Assembly: GCA_964443725.1 (NCBI GenBank)
Contig: CAYUDP010000010.1
Span: 1-29,173 of the forward strand
DNA from: CAYUDP01 sp964443725
GTDB taxonomy: Bacteria > Patescibacteriota > Minisyncoccia > Phycocordibacterales > JAKFXT01
Direction: 5' to 3'
Length of the DNA stretch: 29,173 nucleotides
Shown here piece by piece: positions 13,290 to 21,676 of this stretch (positions within the stretch are counted from its first letter, which is position 1; every line of letters begins with the position of its first letter). Below the pieces are notes generated by a model. It was not told the origin of the DNA, ran no database searches, and saw only the letters and a program-made list of their open reading frames with translations. The translations under genes and the position numbers were made by a program.

Positions 13290-14381
13290 ATGCAGATAAT
13301 ATTGTTTTTAATAATAATTGCGTTTTTGGTTGTTGTTCATGAGCTGGGGCATTTTTTGGCAGCCAAAATATCAAAAATAAAAGTTGATGAATTTGCTATT
13401 GGTTTTCCGCCCAAGATATGGGGTAAGAAAATTGGAGAGACATTGTATTCTCTGAATGCACTTCCTTTTGGGGGCTTTGTAAAAATTTTAGGAGAAAATT
13501 CTAGTGAAAAAATAAGTAAAAATGAAATCGAAAGGAGTTTTTCTTATAAGGGTAAATTAACCCAAATTTTTGTATTAGTGGCAGGGGTTTTCATGAACGC
13601 ACTTACTGCTTTTGTTTTATTCTTTATTGCAATAGTAATCGGGTTGCCCGCACCAGCTGGATATGCAGGGGACAAAACACTTTTAAATGAACATATAATG
13701 GTAAGATCTGTTGCTCCCAAGTCTCCAGCTGACGTTGCTGGTATAAAACCTCTCGATCAGATCAAGTCTATATCTTATGGTGGAATAGATAGGCCTAAGG
13801 AAATTTCTGTTGAAAGTGTCCAGAAATTTATATCTCAGCATGAAAACATAACAGTAAAGGTAACGGTTCTAAGGGGTGGTGAGGAAAAAGAGTTTGAAGT
13901 TATTCCTAAGAAAAATATCTTACCTGACAGAGCGACTTTGGGGGTAGAGCTCGCTAGGGTTGGAGTCTTAAAATTAAGCCCAACGGATGCTTTCTTTGAA
14001 TCTGCAAAAATAACAGTGTATGCAGGAGGAACTGTCGCTTTGGGGCTATATGAGATAATTAAGAATGCACTTTTGGGGGCACCAGATCTCTCTGAAGTTG
14101 CTGGTCCGGTTGGTATAGTGTCTATGGTTGGAGATGCGGCTAATATAGGATTTTCCTATACACTTGGTTTTATTGCTCTTATATCTATAAATCTTGCCGT
14201 TTTAAATTTGTTGCCTTTCCCAGCCCTTGATGGTGGGAGGATACTTTTTATTTTTATAGAAAGTATTTTTAGAAGAAAAATAAATCCAGTTGTTGAGAAT
14301 GCACTTAATTTTGCTGGATTTGCGATACTTATTGTTCTAATGGTCATTGTTACTTATCACGATCTCTTAAGAATTTTCTAA
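13290..14381 (+). CDS. rseP: Site-2 intramembrane metalloprotease, RseP family
   Basis: A 363-residue multi-pass protease that cuts membrane-bound substrates such as anti-sigma factors or signal-peptide remnants. The zinc motif HELGH is at 17-21 in the first membrane segment. A PDZ domain follows (about 135-210, with SVAPKSPADVAGIKPLDQI), and the second signature NLLPFPALDGGRI is at 306-318, with Asp314 as third metal ligand. Membrane segments are about 1-20, 93-118, 294-310 and 338-356. Only one PDZ domain is present, as in the Gram-positive and cyanobacterial types, whereas E. coli has two. The natural substrate cannot be inferred, since no anti-sigma gene is adjacent. Nine bases behind frr; no Shine-Dalgarno site. 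Confidence 0.92.
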   Translation: MQIILFLIIIAFLVVVHELGHFLAAKISKIKVDEFAIGFPPKIWGKKIGETLYSLNALPFGGFVKILGENSSEKISKNEIERSFSYKGKLTQIFVLVAGVFMNALTAFVLFFIAIVIGLPAPAGYAGDKTLLNEHIMVRSVAPKSPADVAGIKPLDQIKSISYGGIDRPKEISVESVQKFISQHENITVKVTVLRGGEEKEFEVIPKKNILPDRATLGVELARVGVLKLSPTDAFFESAKITVYAGGTVALGLYEIIKNALLGAPDLSEVAGPVGIVSMVGDAANIGFSYTLGFIALISINLAVLNLLPFPALDGGRILFIFIESIFRRKINPVVENALNFAGFAILIVLMVIVTYHDLLRIF

Positions 14382-14473
14382 TCCCTTCGTATTAGGTGGC
14401 CTTTGCGATTGTTGAGTTTTTTTATTTTGTACTATCTTTCAATTTCGAAATAATAAGTAAGATTAGTCAAACT

Positions 14474-14502
14474 TTGGGGTTTTTAAAATAGTTGTGTAAA
14501 AT
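14474..14502 (+). promoter_or_regulatory. Promoter of proS giving a leaderless message
   Basis: TTGGGG (14474-14479) and TAAAAT (14497-14502) are separated by 17 bases. The predicted start is 14509, directly before the ATG at 14510. Confidence 0.55.
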
Positions 14503-14509
14503 ACGATAC

Positions 14510-15793
14510 ATGTTGCAATCAAAATTATTTTCTAAAACAAAGAAGGAAGCCCCACAAGACGAAGTGTCGAAGAATGCTCAACTTCTATTGAGGGCCGGAT
14601 TTATTTATAAAGAAATGGCGGGTGTTTATGATTATCTTCCATTGGGATTGAGGGTTCTGAATAAGATTATTGGGGTTATCCGTGACGAGATGAATAAAGT
14701 CGGTGGACAAGAGGTGCTTTTATCGTCTCTACAGGAAAAAGAACTTTGGGAAAAAACAGACAGATGGGATGACGAGAAAGTCGATGTTTGGTTTAAAACA
14801 AAATTAAAAAATGGCACAGAACTCGGATTGGGTTCAACTCATGAGGAACCGATAACACGAATGGTTGGTAGCCAGGTGCAGTCATATTCTGATTTGCCAG
14901 TGTTGGCCTATCAATTCCAAACTAAGTTTAGAAATGAAACTAGGGCAAAGTCTGGCATAATGCGTGTTCGAGAATTCATAATGAAAGACCTATACTCCTT
15001 TGCGAGAGACCAAGAAGAACATGAAAAAATTTATGCTTCTGTAAAAGATGCGTACAAAAGAATATTTGAGAGGGTAGGTTTGGGGAGTGTCACATATCCG
15101 ACTTTTGCCTCTGGTGGAATCTTTAGTAAGTATTCAGAAGAGTTTCAGACTGTATCTGAGGCAGGGGAGGACTTGATATATGTAGATAGTAAAACAGGAA
15201 GGGCCTTAAACAAAGAAGTCTTAAATGATGAAGTCTTAAAGGACTTGGGAATAAATAGGGAAGATTTGGAGGAGAAAAAATCCATTGAAGTTGGGAATAT
15301 ATTTAGTCTTGGTACTAGGTTTTCGGAACCACTTAATGTGTCTTTTAAAGATGAGAAAGGTAATAATAATTTTGCTCTGATGGGGTGTTATGGCATTGGT
15401 CCGGGTAGAGTTATGGGGACTATTGTTGAAGTTTTATCTGACCAAAGCGGAATAGTTTGGCCTAAAGAAGTTGCTCCATTTGACGTACATTTATTGTCTC
15501 TCGGAAACAACACAAGTGATGCATACAGAGAAGCCTCCGAGCTTTATGAACAGTTGCGCCTTAGGGGTATAGATGTCTTGTTTGATGATAGAGATTTGCG
15601 CGCTGGAGAGAAATTTGCAGAGGCTGATCTTATTGGGATACCTATGAGAATAGTTGTAAGTGATAAAACTGTTGCTGAGGGAAAATATGAAGTTAAGAAG
15701 AGATCTGAAGGAGGAGCTAAGCTCGTCACTGAAAATGAACTCTTTGATCTTCTAAACGATCGAAAAGAAAAAGTTCCAAACATTCATGTTTAA
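14510..15793 (+). CDS. proS: Prolyl-tRNA synthetase without editing domain
   Basis: A 427-residue class II synthetase that charges tRNA-Pro. GSTHEEPIT (108-116), motif 2 FRNETRAKSGIMRVREF (140-156) and motif 3 GCYGIGPGR (292-300) are complete, followed by an anticodon-binding domain (FDVHLLSLG...GIDVLFDDRDLRAGEKF). Between motifs 2 and 3 only about 135 residues are present, so the roughly 180-residue editing insertion of E. coli ProRS is missing. Mischarged Ala-tRNA-Pro would need another enzyme or be tolerated. I start at the ATG at 14510 rather than an upstream TTG at 14492, because a promoter ends seven bases before it. Its last codons overlap the start of mreB. Confidence 0.93.
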   Translation: MLQSKLFSKTKKEAPQDEVSKNAQLLLRAGFIYKEMAGVYDYLPLGLRVLNKIIGVIRDEMNKVGGQEVLLSSLQEKELWEKTDRWDDEKVDVWFKTKLKNGTELGLGSTHEEPITRMVGSQVQSYSDLPVLAYQFQTKFRNETRAKSGIMRVREFIMKDLYSFARDQEEHEKIYASVKDAYKRIFERVGLGSVTYPTFASGGIFSKYSEEFQTVSEAGEDLIYVDSKTGRALNKEVLNDEVLKDLGINREDLEEKKSIEVGNIFSLGTRFSEPLNVSFKDEKGNNNFALMGCYGIGPGRVMGTIVEVLSDQSGIVWPKEVAPFDVHLLSLGNNTSDAYREASELYEQLRLRGIDVLFDDRDLRAGEKFAEADLIGIPMRIVVSDKTVAEGKYEVKKRSEGGAKLVTENELFDLLNDRKEKVPNIHV

Positions 15794-16850
15794 AAAATTT
15801 ACGGAAAGAATAATGGGCCGATTTTCAAATGATATCGGCATAGACTTGGGTACTGCAAATACTTTAGTTTATGTTCGTGGTCATGGGATTATCATAAATG
15901 AGCCTTCGGTTGTTGCTGTAAACCAAAAAACTGGAAGAGTTGTTGCTGTTGGCCGTGAGGCTAAACAGATGCTCGGTAGAACACCTCAACATATTGTTGC
16001 AGTAAGGCCACTTGTGGAGGGGGTTATATCTGATTTTGAAGTGACTGAAGAAATGCTTTCGTATTTGATAAATAAAGCCGAAGGAAAGGAACGTCGAGTT
16101 TTGGGTCCAAAAGTTGTCGTGGGTGTTCCAAGTGGAATTACTAATGTAGAAGTTCGGGCGGTGAGAGATGCGGCCAAATCAGCTGGAGCAAGAGAGGTTT
16201 ACATTGTTGAGGAACCAATGGCGGCCGCCATTGGTATTCATATGCCAATAAAAAGCCCAGTCGGTAACATGATTGTTGACATAGGCGGTGGAACTACCGA
16301 TATTGCAGTTATCTCTCTTGAGGGAATAGTTAGGGCAAAAAATCTTCGTATAGCGGGGGATAAGCTTAATAATGATATTTCATCATACATAAGAAGTGAG
16401 TTTAAAATTTTGATTGGAGAAAAAACAGCTGAGAATTTAAAAATGTCTATCGGTGCAATTTTGCCAGGAGAAAAGACTCTTGAGTCAGCGGTAAGGGGAA
16501 GAGATCTTATTACTGGGTTGCCAAGAGAAGTTATTATTACTGATTCTGATATAAGAGAGGCCATTGCGCAGTCAGTGAATTCGATCATAGAAGCCACCCA
16601 AGAAGTTCTAGAAACCACCCCACCTGAGATTTTAGCCGATGTGATGCACAGAGGACTTTATCTGGTTGGTGGTGGGGCACTTATAAAGGGATTGCCTCAA
16701 GTTCTAGAAGAGAGTTTGAAAATACCAGTTCATGTTGACCCCGATCCATTGACGGCTGTTGCTCGTGGTACGGGGGTTATTCTTGAGCATTTGAACGATT
16801 ATAAGTCTGTGTTAATTGAAAATGAAGATGAGATACCTCTTCAGCAATAA
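15786..16850 (+). CDS. mreB: Rod-shape protein MreB (operon copy)
   Basis: A 354-residue actin-like ATPase. Phosphate loop 1 is GIDLGTANTLVY (18-29), phosphate loop 2 is VDIGGGTTDIAVISLEG (about 164-180), and the adenosine motif is LVGGGALIKGLP (about 289-300). The N terminus MFKKFTERIMGRF is amphipathic and probably sits on the membrane. The ATG lies inside the end of proS (8-base overlap), which indicates translational coupling. The gene heads the mreB-mreC-mreD-PBP2 chain, the conserved elongasome order, so this is the main shape-determining MreB, whereas the copy at 10440 is isolated. The C-terminal tail (DYKSVLIENEDEIPLQQ) is acidic and overlaps the mreC start. Confidence 0.95.
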   Translation: MFKKFTERIMGRFSNDIGIDLGTANTLVYVRGHGIIINEPSVVAVNQKTGRVVAVGREAKQMLGRTPQHIVAVRPLVEGVISDFEVTEEMLSYLINKAEGKERRVLGPKVVVGVPSGITNVEVRAVRDAAKSAGAREVYIVEEPMAAAIGIHMPIKSPVGNMIVDIGGGTTDIAVISLEGIVRAKNLRIAGDKLNNDISSYIRSEFKILIGEKTAENLKMSIGAILPGEKTLESAVRGRDLITGLPREVIITDSDIREAIAQSVNSIIEATQEVLETTPPEILADVMHRGLYLVGGGALIKGLPQVLEESLKIPVHVDPDPLTAVARGTGVILEHLNDYKSVLIENEDEIPLQQ

Positions 16851-17616
16851 AACAAATACCAGCAGGAGGATATATATATTCTTTGTTTTTTTACTCGTGA
16901 TAGTTTTATTGGGTAAGTTTGTTTCTAGTATCTTCTTTCCTGCATTTTCGAGTGTTTTTTTTCCAGCAGTTTCTTTGGGTACCAACATTGACTCAAAGAC
17001 TTCTAGTTGGTTGAGGCTTCTTGAACCCAAATCGAGTTTGATAAAGGAAAATGAAGATCTTAAAACAAAAATAGTTGAGTTGTCATCTGACAATGCTAGG
17101 CTTATGAGGAAAATTTCTGACTATGAAGCTATCTCCTCGTTAATAAAGAAAAAAGATGGTAAGGAGGGTGGGGTAATAGGAAAGGTTATTTCCCTCCCTG
17201 ATAAGTCGCCATTTGATACCGTTTTGGTCTTATTGATAAGTGACGGAGATGTTTCTGTTGGGGATATTGCTTACGGTCAAAATGGTGTTTTGGTTGGTAA
17301 GGTTGAAAGGGTTTCTAAAGATAATGTCACCGTGAGGATGTTTTCATCCCCCGGGGAAAGACATAATGTTTTTATAGGTGGTAGTAAAATTTTTGGTGAA
17401 GCTGTCGGACGTGGTGGCGGGATGTTTGAAGTAAAATTGCCTCGTGGGATAGATGTCATGTCTGGGGATCAAGTGATAATGCCTGATGTCTCTAGTGGTT
17501 CTTTTGGTGTTGTTGAATCAGTTGAATTAAAAGAGAGCGATACCTTTCAGACTATTTTGTTTAAAAATCCCTTTTCATTTTCTGAGTTGAGGTTCTTGGA
17601 AATTTATAAAAACTAG
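16822..17616 (+). CDS. mreC: Rod-shape protein MreC
   Basis: A 264-residue membrane-anchored scaffold of the cell-elongation machinery. It has a basic N terminus, one membrane helix (about 16-34), a coiled coil (about 73-105, LIKENEDLKTKIVELSSDNARL) and then two beta-barrel subdomains with VIGKVISLPDKSPFDTVLVL, YGQNGVLVGKVERVSKDNVTV and GDQVIMPDVSSGSFGVVESV, the typical MreC pattern. I chose the ATG at 16822; TTG at 16816 or ATG at 16828 are possible. It overlaps mreB by about 29 bases and lies two bases ahead of mreD, so expression is coupled. The outer domain probably contacts PBP2, encoded two genes downstream. Confidence 0.9.
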   Translation: MKMRYLFSNKTNTSRRIYIFFVFLLVIVLLGKFVSSIFFPAFSSVFFPAVSLGTNIDSKTSSWLRLLEPKSSLIKENEDLKTKIVELSSDNARLMRKISDYEAISSLIKKKDGKEGGVIGKVISLPDKSPFDTVLVLLISDGDVSVGDIAYGQNGVLVGKVERVSKDNVTVRMFSSPGERHNVFIGGSKIFGEAVGRGGGMFEVKLPRGIDVMSGDQVIMPDVSSGSFGVVESVELKESDTFQTILFKNPFSFSELRFLEIYKN

Positions 17617-17617
17617 T

Positions 17618-17893
17618 ATGAATCTTTTTATTAGTGGGTTATTTGTAGGTTCGATATTTCTTTTGCCATGGTGGGTGAGTTTCTTTTTGGCCGTATTGCT
17701 TATTGTTCTATACGATATTGCCATCTTGCCATTTTTTATGTTTTTTTTGGTAGATATGTTTTTCGGTCCGGACGTCCTTTGGGGGTATGACGTTTATTTT
17801 CCTTTGACTACGGTTTTGATCTTGATTTTCTTTGGTTCTTATTTTGTTAAAAAAAGAATGTGGTTTGGTTGGGATATAATAAGAGGACAATGA
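17618..17893 (+). CDS. mreD: Short MreD-like membrane protein
   Basis: A 91-residue very hydrophobic protein with about three membrane segments (2-20, 22-48 and 60-78). Sequence alone does not prove MreD, but it lies exactly between mreC and PBP2, where MreD is encoded in most bacteria. It has the MreD-like run LYDIAILPFFMFFLVDMFFG. Typical MreD proteins have 150-170 residues and five to six segments, so this is a reduced form. The stop overlaps the PBP2 start by four bases (ATGA). Confidence 0.65.
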   Translation: MNLFISGLFVGSIFLLPWWVSFFLAVLLIVLYDIAILPFFMFFLVDMFFGPDVLWGYDVYFPLTTVLILIFFGSYFVKKRMWFGWDIIRGQ

Positions 17894-19608
17894 AGTTTCA
17901 AAATTTTTGGAAAAGAAGACCCAAGGTGTATGAAATAGACCCAGACCAAGTCTTACTCGATGCACATAATTTGCCACAATTTGATACAGACCAATTCGAA
18001 GGTAGATTTGAAAAACCAATATCAAAAAGAACCATATTAATACTTGGAGCTTTTTTTATAATTGTTTCTTCTGTTTTCTTATTTAGACTGTACTCATTGC
18101 AAATTGTTAATGGAGAAAAATATGCAGAAAAAAGTGAAAAAAACAGATTGAGATATACTATTGTTTTTCCAGATAGGGGGCTTATTGAAGATAGAAATGG
18201 TGTTCCACTTGTTTGGAATGAAGCAGTAAAAAAAGAGGATGAAACTATTGATGAATTTGATTTTGCAAAAAGAGTCTATATAGATAAACTAGGATTTGCA
18301 CATTTGCTTGGATATGTGAGCCCTCCTAAAAAAGATTCTTCAGGAATATATTATCAGGACAAGTTTATAGGTAAAGCTGGGGCGGAATCCATTTTTGATG
18401 ACGAGTTATCTGGTGTTAGGGGGCTTAAGATAGTTGAGACGAATGCATCTGGGAAAATTGAATCTGAAAGTGTTTTGGAGCCACCTCAACATGGAAGTAA
18501 AATCACAACCTCAATCGATGAAAGGATAGAAGAAGATTTGTATAAAAACATAAAAGAGTTGGCTGATAGAGTCGGATTTAACGGTGGGGCGGGAGCGATT
18601 ATGGATGTAAATACTGGAGAGATCCTTGCTCTAACTTCTTATCCAGAATTTTCTTCCCAAGGTTTAACTGATGGAAGTAAAGAAGCCCTATCCTCCATAT
18701 CAAAAGATAGTCGCAACCCATTCTTAAATAGAATAATCGACGGTCTCTATACACCAGGATCTATAGTTAAGCCATTTATGGCTATGGCTGCACTTTCTGA
18801 GAAAATAATTACTCCAGAAAAACAAATATTATCTACTGGGCAGATAGAAATAGCGAATCCATATAAGAAAGGTGAAAAAACTGTCTTTAAGGACTGGAGG
18901 GCTCAGGGGTGGGTGGATATGAGGAAAGCCATCGAAGTCTCTTCAGATGTATATTTTTATGAAATTGGTGGAGGTTTTGAAAACCAAAAGGGTTTGGGGA
19001 TAGCAAATATTGATAAATATATGCGGATATTTGGTTTTGGCAGTAAGGTGGGTTTCGGGGAACATCAAGGTAAGGATGGAGTAATACCTACACCTGAGTG
19101 GAAGAAAGAAAACTTCAAGGGTGAAGACTGGATGCTTGGGGACACATATCATACGGCTATAGGTCAGTATGGTTTCCAAGTGACACCACTACAAGAGTTG
19201 AGAGCTATTGCTTCGATTGCAAATGGTGGATACTTGATAAACCCAAGATTAAAAATTTCCAGTACCACAGATGTAATTGAAAAGAAGAAATTGGACTTTG
19301 ATCCGAGTTTTTTTGGAGTTGTAAGAGAGGGGATGAGGCAATCGGCTACAGATGGAACTGCCAAGGGATTAAATACAAGTGATGTGAAGATTGCGGCAAA
19401 GACTGGTACAGCTGAACTTGGAGTTTCGAAAAAAATGGTTAATTCTTGGGTTGTTGGTTTTTTCCCATATGAAAAACCTAGGTATGCTTTTGTTGTAATA
19501 ATGGAAAGGGGACCCAGAGAGAACCTCGTTGGAGCGACATATGTTATGAGGCAGACTATCGATTATATGGCCAAAGAAACGCCAGAATATTTTAAAGTCT
19601 TGCAATAG
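17890..19608 (+). CDS. mrdA: Penicillin-binding protein 2 type transpeptidase
   Basis: A 572-residue class B transpeptidase that cross-links peptidoglycan during elongation. It has a cytoplasmic head with DPDQVLLDAHNLPQFD, one membrane anchor (about 47-68), a dimerisation or pedestal domain (PDRGLIEDRNGVPL at about 94-107), and the catalytic domain with SIVK (291-294; Ser291 nucleophile), SSD (351-353, where SxN is usual) and KTG (504-506). The start is the ATG at 17890, preceded by AGAGGA and overlapping the mreD stop by four bases; the frame's earlier ATG at 17860 lies inside mreD. The Asn to Asp change in the second motif also occurs in other PBP2 enzymes. Partner glycosyltransferase RodA is not in the window. 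Confidence 0.93.
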   Translation: MKFQNFWKRRPKVYEIDPDQVLLDAHNLPQFDTDQFEGRFEKPISKRTILILGAFFIIVSSVFLFRLYSLQIVNGEKYAEKSEKNRLRYTIVFPDRGLIEDRNGVPLVWNEAVKKEDETIDEFDFAKRVYIDKLGFAHLLGYVSPPKKDSSGIYYQDKFIGKAGAESIFDDELSGVRGLKIVETNASGKIESESVLEPPQHGSKITTSIDERIEEDLYKNIKELADRVGFNGGAGAIMDVNTGEILALTSYPEFSSQGLTDGSKEALSSISKDSRNPFLNRIIDGLYTPGSIVKPFMAMAALSEKIITPEKQILSTGQIEIANPYKKGEKTVFKDWRAQGWVDMRKAIEVSSDVYFYEIGGGFENQKGLGIANIDKYMRIFGFGSKVGFGEHQGKDGVIPTPEWKKENFKGEDWMLGDTYHTAIGQYGFQVTPLQELRAIASIANGGYLINPRLKISSTTDVIEKKKLDFDPSFFGVVREGMRQSATDGTAKGLNTSDVKIAAKTGTAELGVSKKMVNSWVVGFFPYEKPRYAFVVIMERGPRENLVGATYVMRQTIDYMAKETPEYFKVLQ

Positions 19609-19629
19609 TACCCGCCTCTTGTCAAGGAT

Positions 19630-19658
19630 TTGGTCTCTCGGATTTATGATGTTATAAT
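19630..19658 (+). promoter_or_regulatory. Promoter of greA
   Basis: TTGGTC (19630-19635) and a perfect TATAAT (19653-19658) are separated by 17 bases. The predicted start is near 19665, four bases before the ATG at 19669, so the TTG-initiated extension of the frame from 19630 is excluded. Confidence 0.65.
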
Positions 19659-19668
19659 GCGCCCTACT

Positions 19669-20133
19669 ATGTCAAACGAAAAAGAATATTTAACTAAAGA
19701 AAAACACGAGGAATTAACCTCAGAACTTAATAATTTAAAGACTGTACGCAGGAAGGAGGTAGCAGAGAATCTTGAGTATGCGAAGTCTTTGGGTGATCTT
19801 TCAGAGAATGCAGAATATCAAGAGGCTAGAGCCGAGCAGGCTTCGATTGAAGAGCGTATTATAAAACTTGAGGGTATATTAAAACATGCTGTCATTATGG
19901 ATGCGAGGCATACAGAGACGGTGGATATTGGGTCTGTTGTTGTTGTAAAGAAGGACGGTGGCGATGAGGTTAAATATCAAATCGTTGGTTCTGAAGAAGC
20001 TAATACTGCCGAAGGGAAAATATCAAACAGGTCCCCATTAGGTCAAGCCATGATGGGTAGGAAAAAGGGGGATAGTTTCACTTTCTCAACTCCAAAGGGA
20101 GAAATGAAATATAAAATTATAAATATTGAGTAG
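19669..20133 (+). CDS. greA: Transcription elongation factor GreA
   Basis: A 154-residue protein of standard length. The N-terminal coiled coil (about 8-75) has the acidic tip GDLSENAEYQEA (42-53), with Asp43 and Glu46 as the residues that help RNA polymerase cleave backtracked RNA. The C-terminal FKBP-like domain has VDIGSVVVVKK, YQIVGSEEAN, ISNRSPLGQAMMGRKKGD and the final YKIINIE. The start is fixed by a promoter whose -10 box is ten bases upstream. It separates the shape operon from lysS, which follows after 27 bases and may be co-transcribed. Confidence 0.95.
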   Translation: MSNEKEYLTKEKHEELTSELNNLKTVRRKEVAENLEYAKSLGDLSENAEYQEARAEQASIEERIIKLEGILKHAVIMDARHTETVDIGSVVVVKKDGGDEVKYQIVGSEEANTAEGKISNRSPLGQAMMGRKKGDSFTFSTPKGEMKYKIINIE

Positions 20134-20160
20134 TAATATACTCATTAACTTTAGCACCTT

Positions 20161-21630
20161 ATGTCATCTCTTGATTCGATTCGAGATTTTAGGATCGACA
20201 AGCTTAATAAGATAAAGAAGATCGGCAATTCTCCATATCCGATTGAGGTAAAAAGGGATATATCAATTTCCGAGGTTCTTAAATTTTGGACAAAATATAA
20301 AAGCAAGAAGACTAGTACTTCTATAGTTGGTAGGGTTAAATCGCTACGTGGGCAGGGGGCTATAATTTTTTCAGATTTGGATGATGGTACTGCCAAAATA
20401 CAAGCCCTTTTTAAGAGGGATGTTTTGGGTGATGAAGAGATGAAATATTTTTCTGATACCTCTGATATTGGTGATTTTGTTTCCGTTACAGGCAAGTTCT
20501 TTTTGACGAAAAGAGGTGAAAAGACGATAGAGGTTAAAAAATTTTCCATAATAAGCAAATCCCTAAGACCTCTACCAGACAAATGGGAGGGTTTAAAAGA
20601 CCCTGAAGAGAAGATGAGAAAACGCTATCTCGATATAATAATGGACGAGAATATAAAAGATGTTTTCCTAAAGAGGGTATCGATAATTTCATCGATTAAA
20701 GAATTTTTGACTCAAGATGGATATCTTGAAGTTGAGACCCCAATGTTCCATCCACTATATGGTGGGGCGTCAGCTATGCCATTTACTACAAAATATAATG
20801 CTCTTGAAACTGAGTTTTTCCTCAGAATTTCTCCAGAGCTTTATTTGAAAAGATTATTGGTTGCCGGTTTTCCAAAAGTTTTTGAACTTAATAGGAATTT
20901 TAGGAATGAGGGAGTTGATGTCACACATTCGCCTGAGTTTACTATGCTTGAATTTTATTCAGCTTATGAGACAGCCAAAGACCAGAGAGATTTTGTTGAG
21001 AGATTGTTGAGGAGTGTTGTAAAGAAAGTATTCAAGAAGGATACTCTGGAATTTAAAGACCAAAAGATAAATTTCAAAAATAAGTTTGCTGTCACGACAT
21101 ATTTCGATTTGTTTAGTACTTATGCTGATATAAAAGATGTGGGGGATATGAATATCGAAGAAATTTCAGCGAAAGCCAGAGAAATGTCGATACCTGTGGA
21201 GAGGGGTGATGGTATACCAAAGATAATGGACAATATTTATAAAAAATATTGTAGGCCAAAGTTGATACAGCCAACATTTATCATAGATTATCCAGCAGAT
21301 ATGTTGCCCTTAGCAAAGAGAAAATCTGATAACCCAGAGTTGGTGGATGCTTTCCAACTTGTTATTGGTGGAACTGAAATGGTTAAGGCTTTTTCTGAGC
21401 TCAATGATCCACTTGATCAGAGGGAGAGGTTTGAAGCTCAAGAGAAAAATAAAAAAATGGGCGACGGGGAGGCCCAAAGATTAGATGAAGATTTCCTCGA
21501 AGCAATGGAATACGGCATGCCTCCTGCAGCCGGTGTGGGTATTGGGATTGATCGTTTGGTTATGCTCCTCACAAATACTCACAATATAAGGGATGTGATT
21601 CTCTTTCCGACACTAAAACCAAAAAATTAA
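20161..21630 (+). CDS. lysS: Lysyl-tRNA synthetase, class II
   Basis: A 489-residue enzyme of normal length. The N-terminal OB-fold anticodon-binding domain is at about 51-135 (STSIVGRVKSLRGQGAIIFSD). The class II catalytic domain follows: motif 1 GYLEVETP (187-194), motif 2 NRNFRNEGVDVTHSPEF (244-260), and motif 3 GVGIGIDRLVMLL near residues 462-474. It charges tRNA-Lys in the cytoplasm. The ATG at 20161 has no Shine-Dalgarno site. A strong bidirectional terminator directly follows the stop. Confidence 0.95.
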   Translation: MSSLDSIRDFRIDKLNKIKKIGNSPYPIEVKRDISISEVLKFWTKYKSKKTSTSIVGRVKSLRGQGAIIFSDLDDGTAKIQALFKRDVLGDEEMKYFSDTSDIGDFVSVTGKFFLTKRGEKTIEVKKFSIISKSLRPLPDKWEGLKDPEEKMRKRYLDIIMDENIKDVFLKRVSIISSIKEFLTQDGYLEVETPMFHPLYGGASAMPFTTKYNALETEFFLRISPELYLKRLLVAGFPKVFELNRNFRNEGVDVTHSPEFTMLEFYSAYETAKDQRDFVERLLRSVVKKVFKKDTLEFKDQKINFKNKFAVTTYFDLFSTYADIKDVGDMNIEEISAKAREMSIPVERGDGIPKIMDNIYKKYCRPKLIQPTFIIDYPADMLPLAKRKSDNPELVDAFQLVIGGTEMVKAFSELNDPLDQRERFEAQEKNKKMGDGEAQRLDEDFLEAMEYGMPPAAGVGIGIDRLVMLLTNTHNIRDVILFPTLKPKN

Positions 21631-21633
21631 AAC

Positions 21634-21659
21634 AAAAACGGCCCCCTTGGGGGCCGTTT
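21634..21659. terminator. Bidirectional terminator after lysS
   Basis: AAACGGCCCCC (21636-21646) pairs with GGGGGCCGTTT (21649-21659). On the minus strand it runs into GTTTTTGTTTT, so it is strongest for the orphan gene ending at 21677; on the plus strand only three T follow the stem. Confidence 0.85.
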
Positions 21660-21676
21660 CGCGTATTGGTGGCGGT

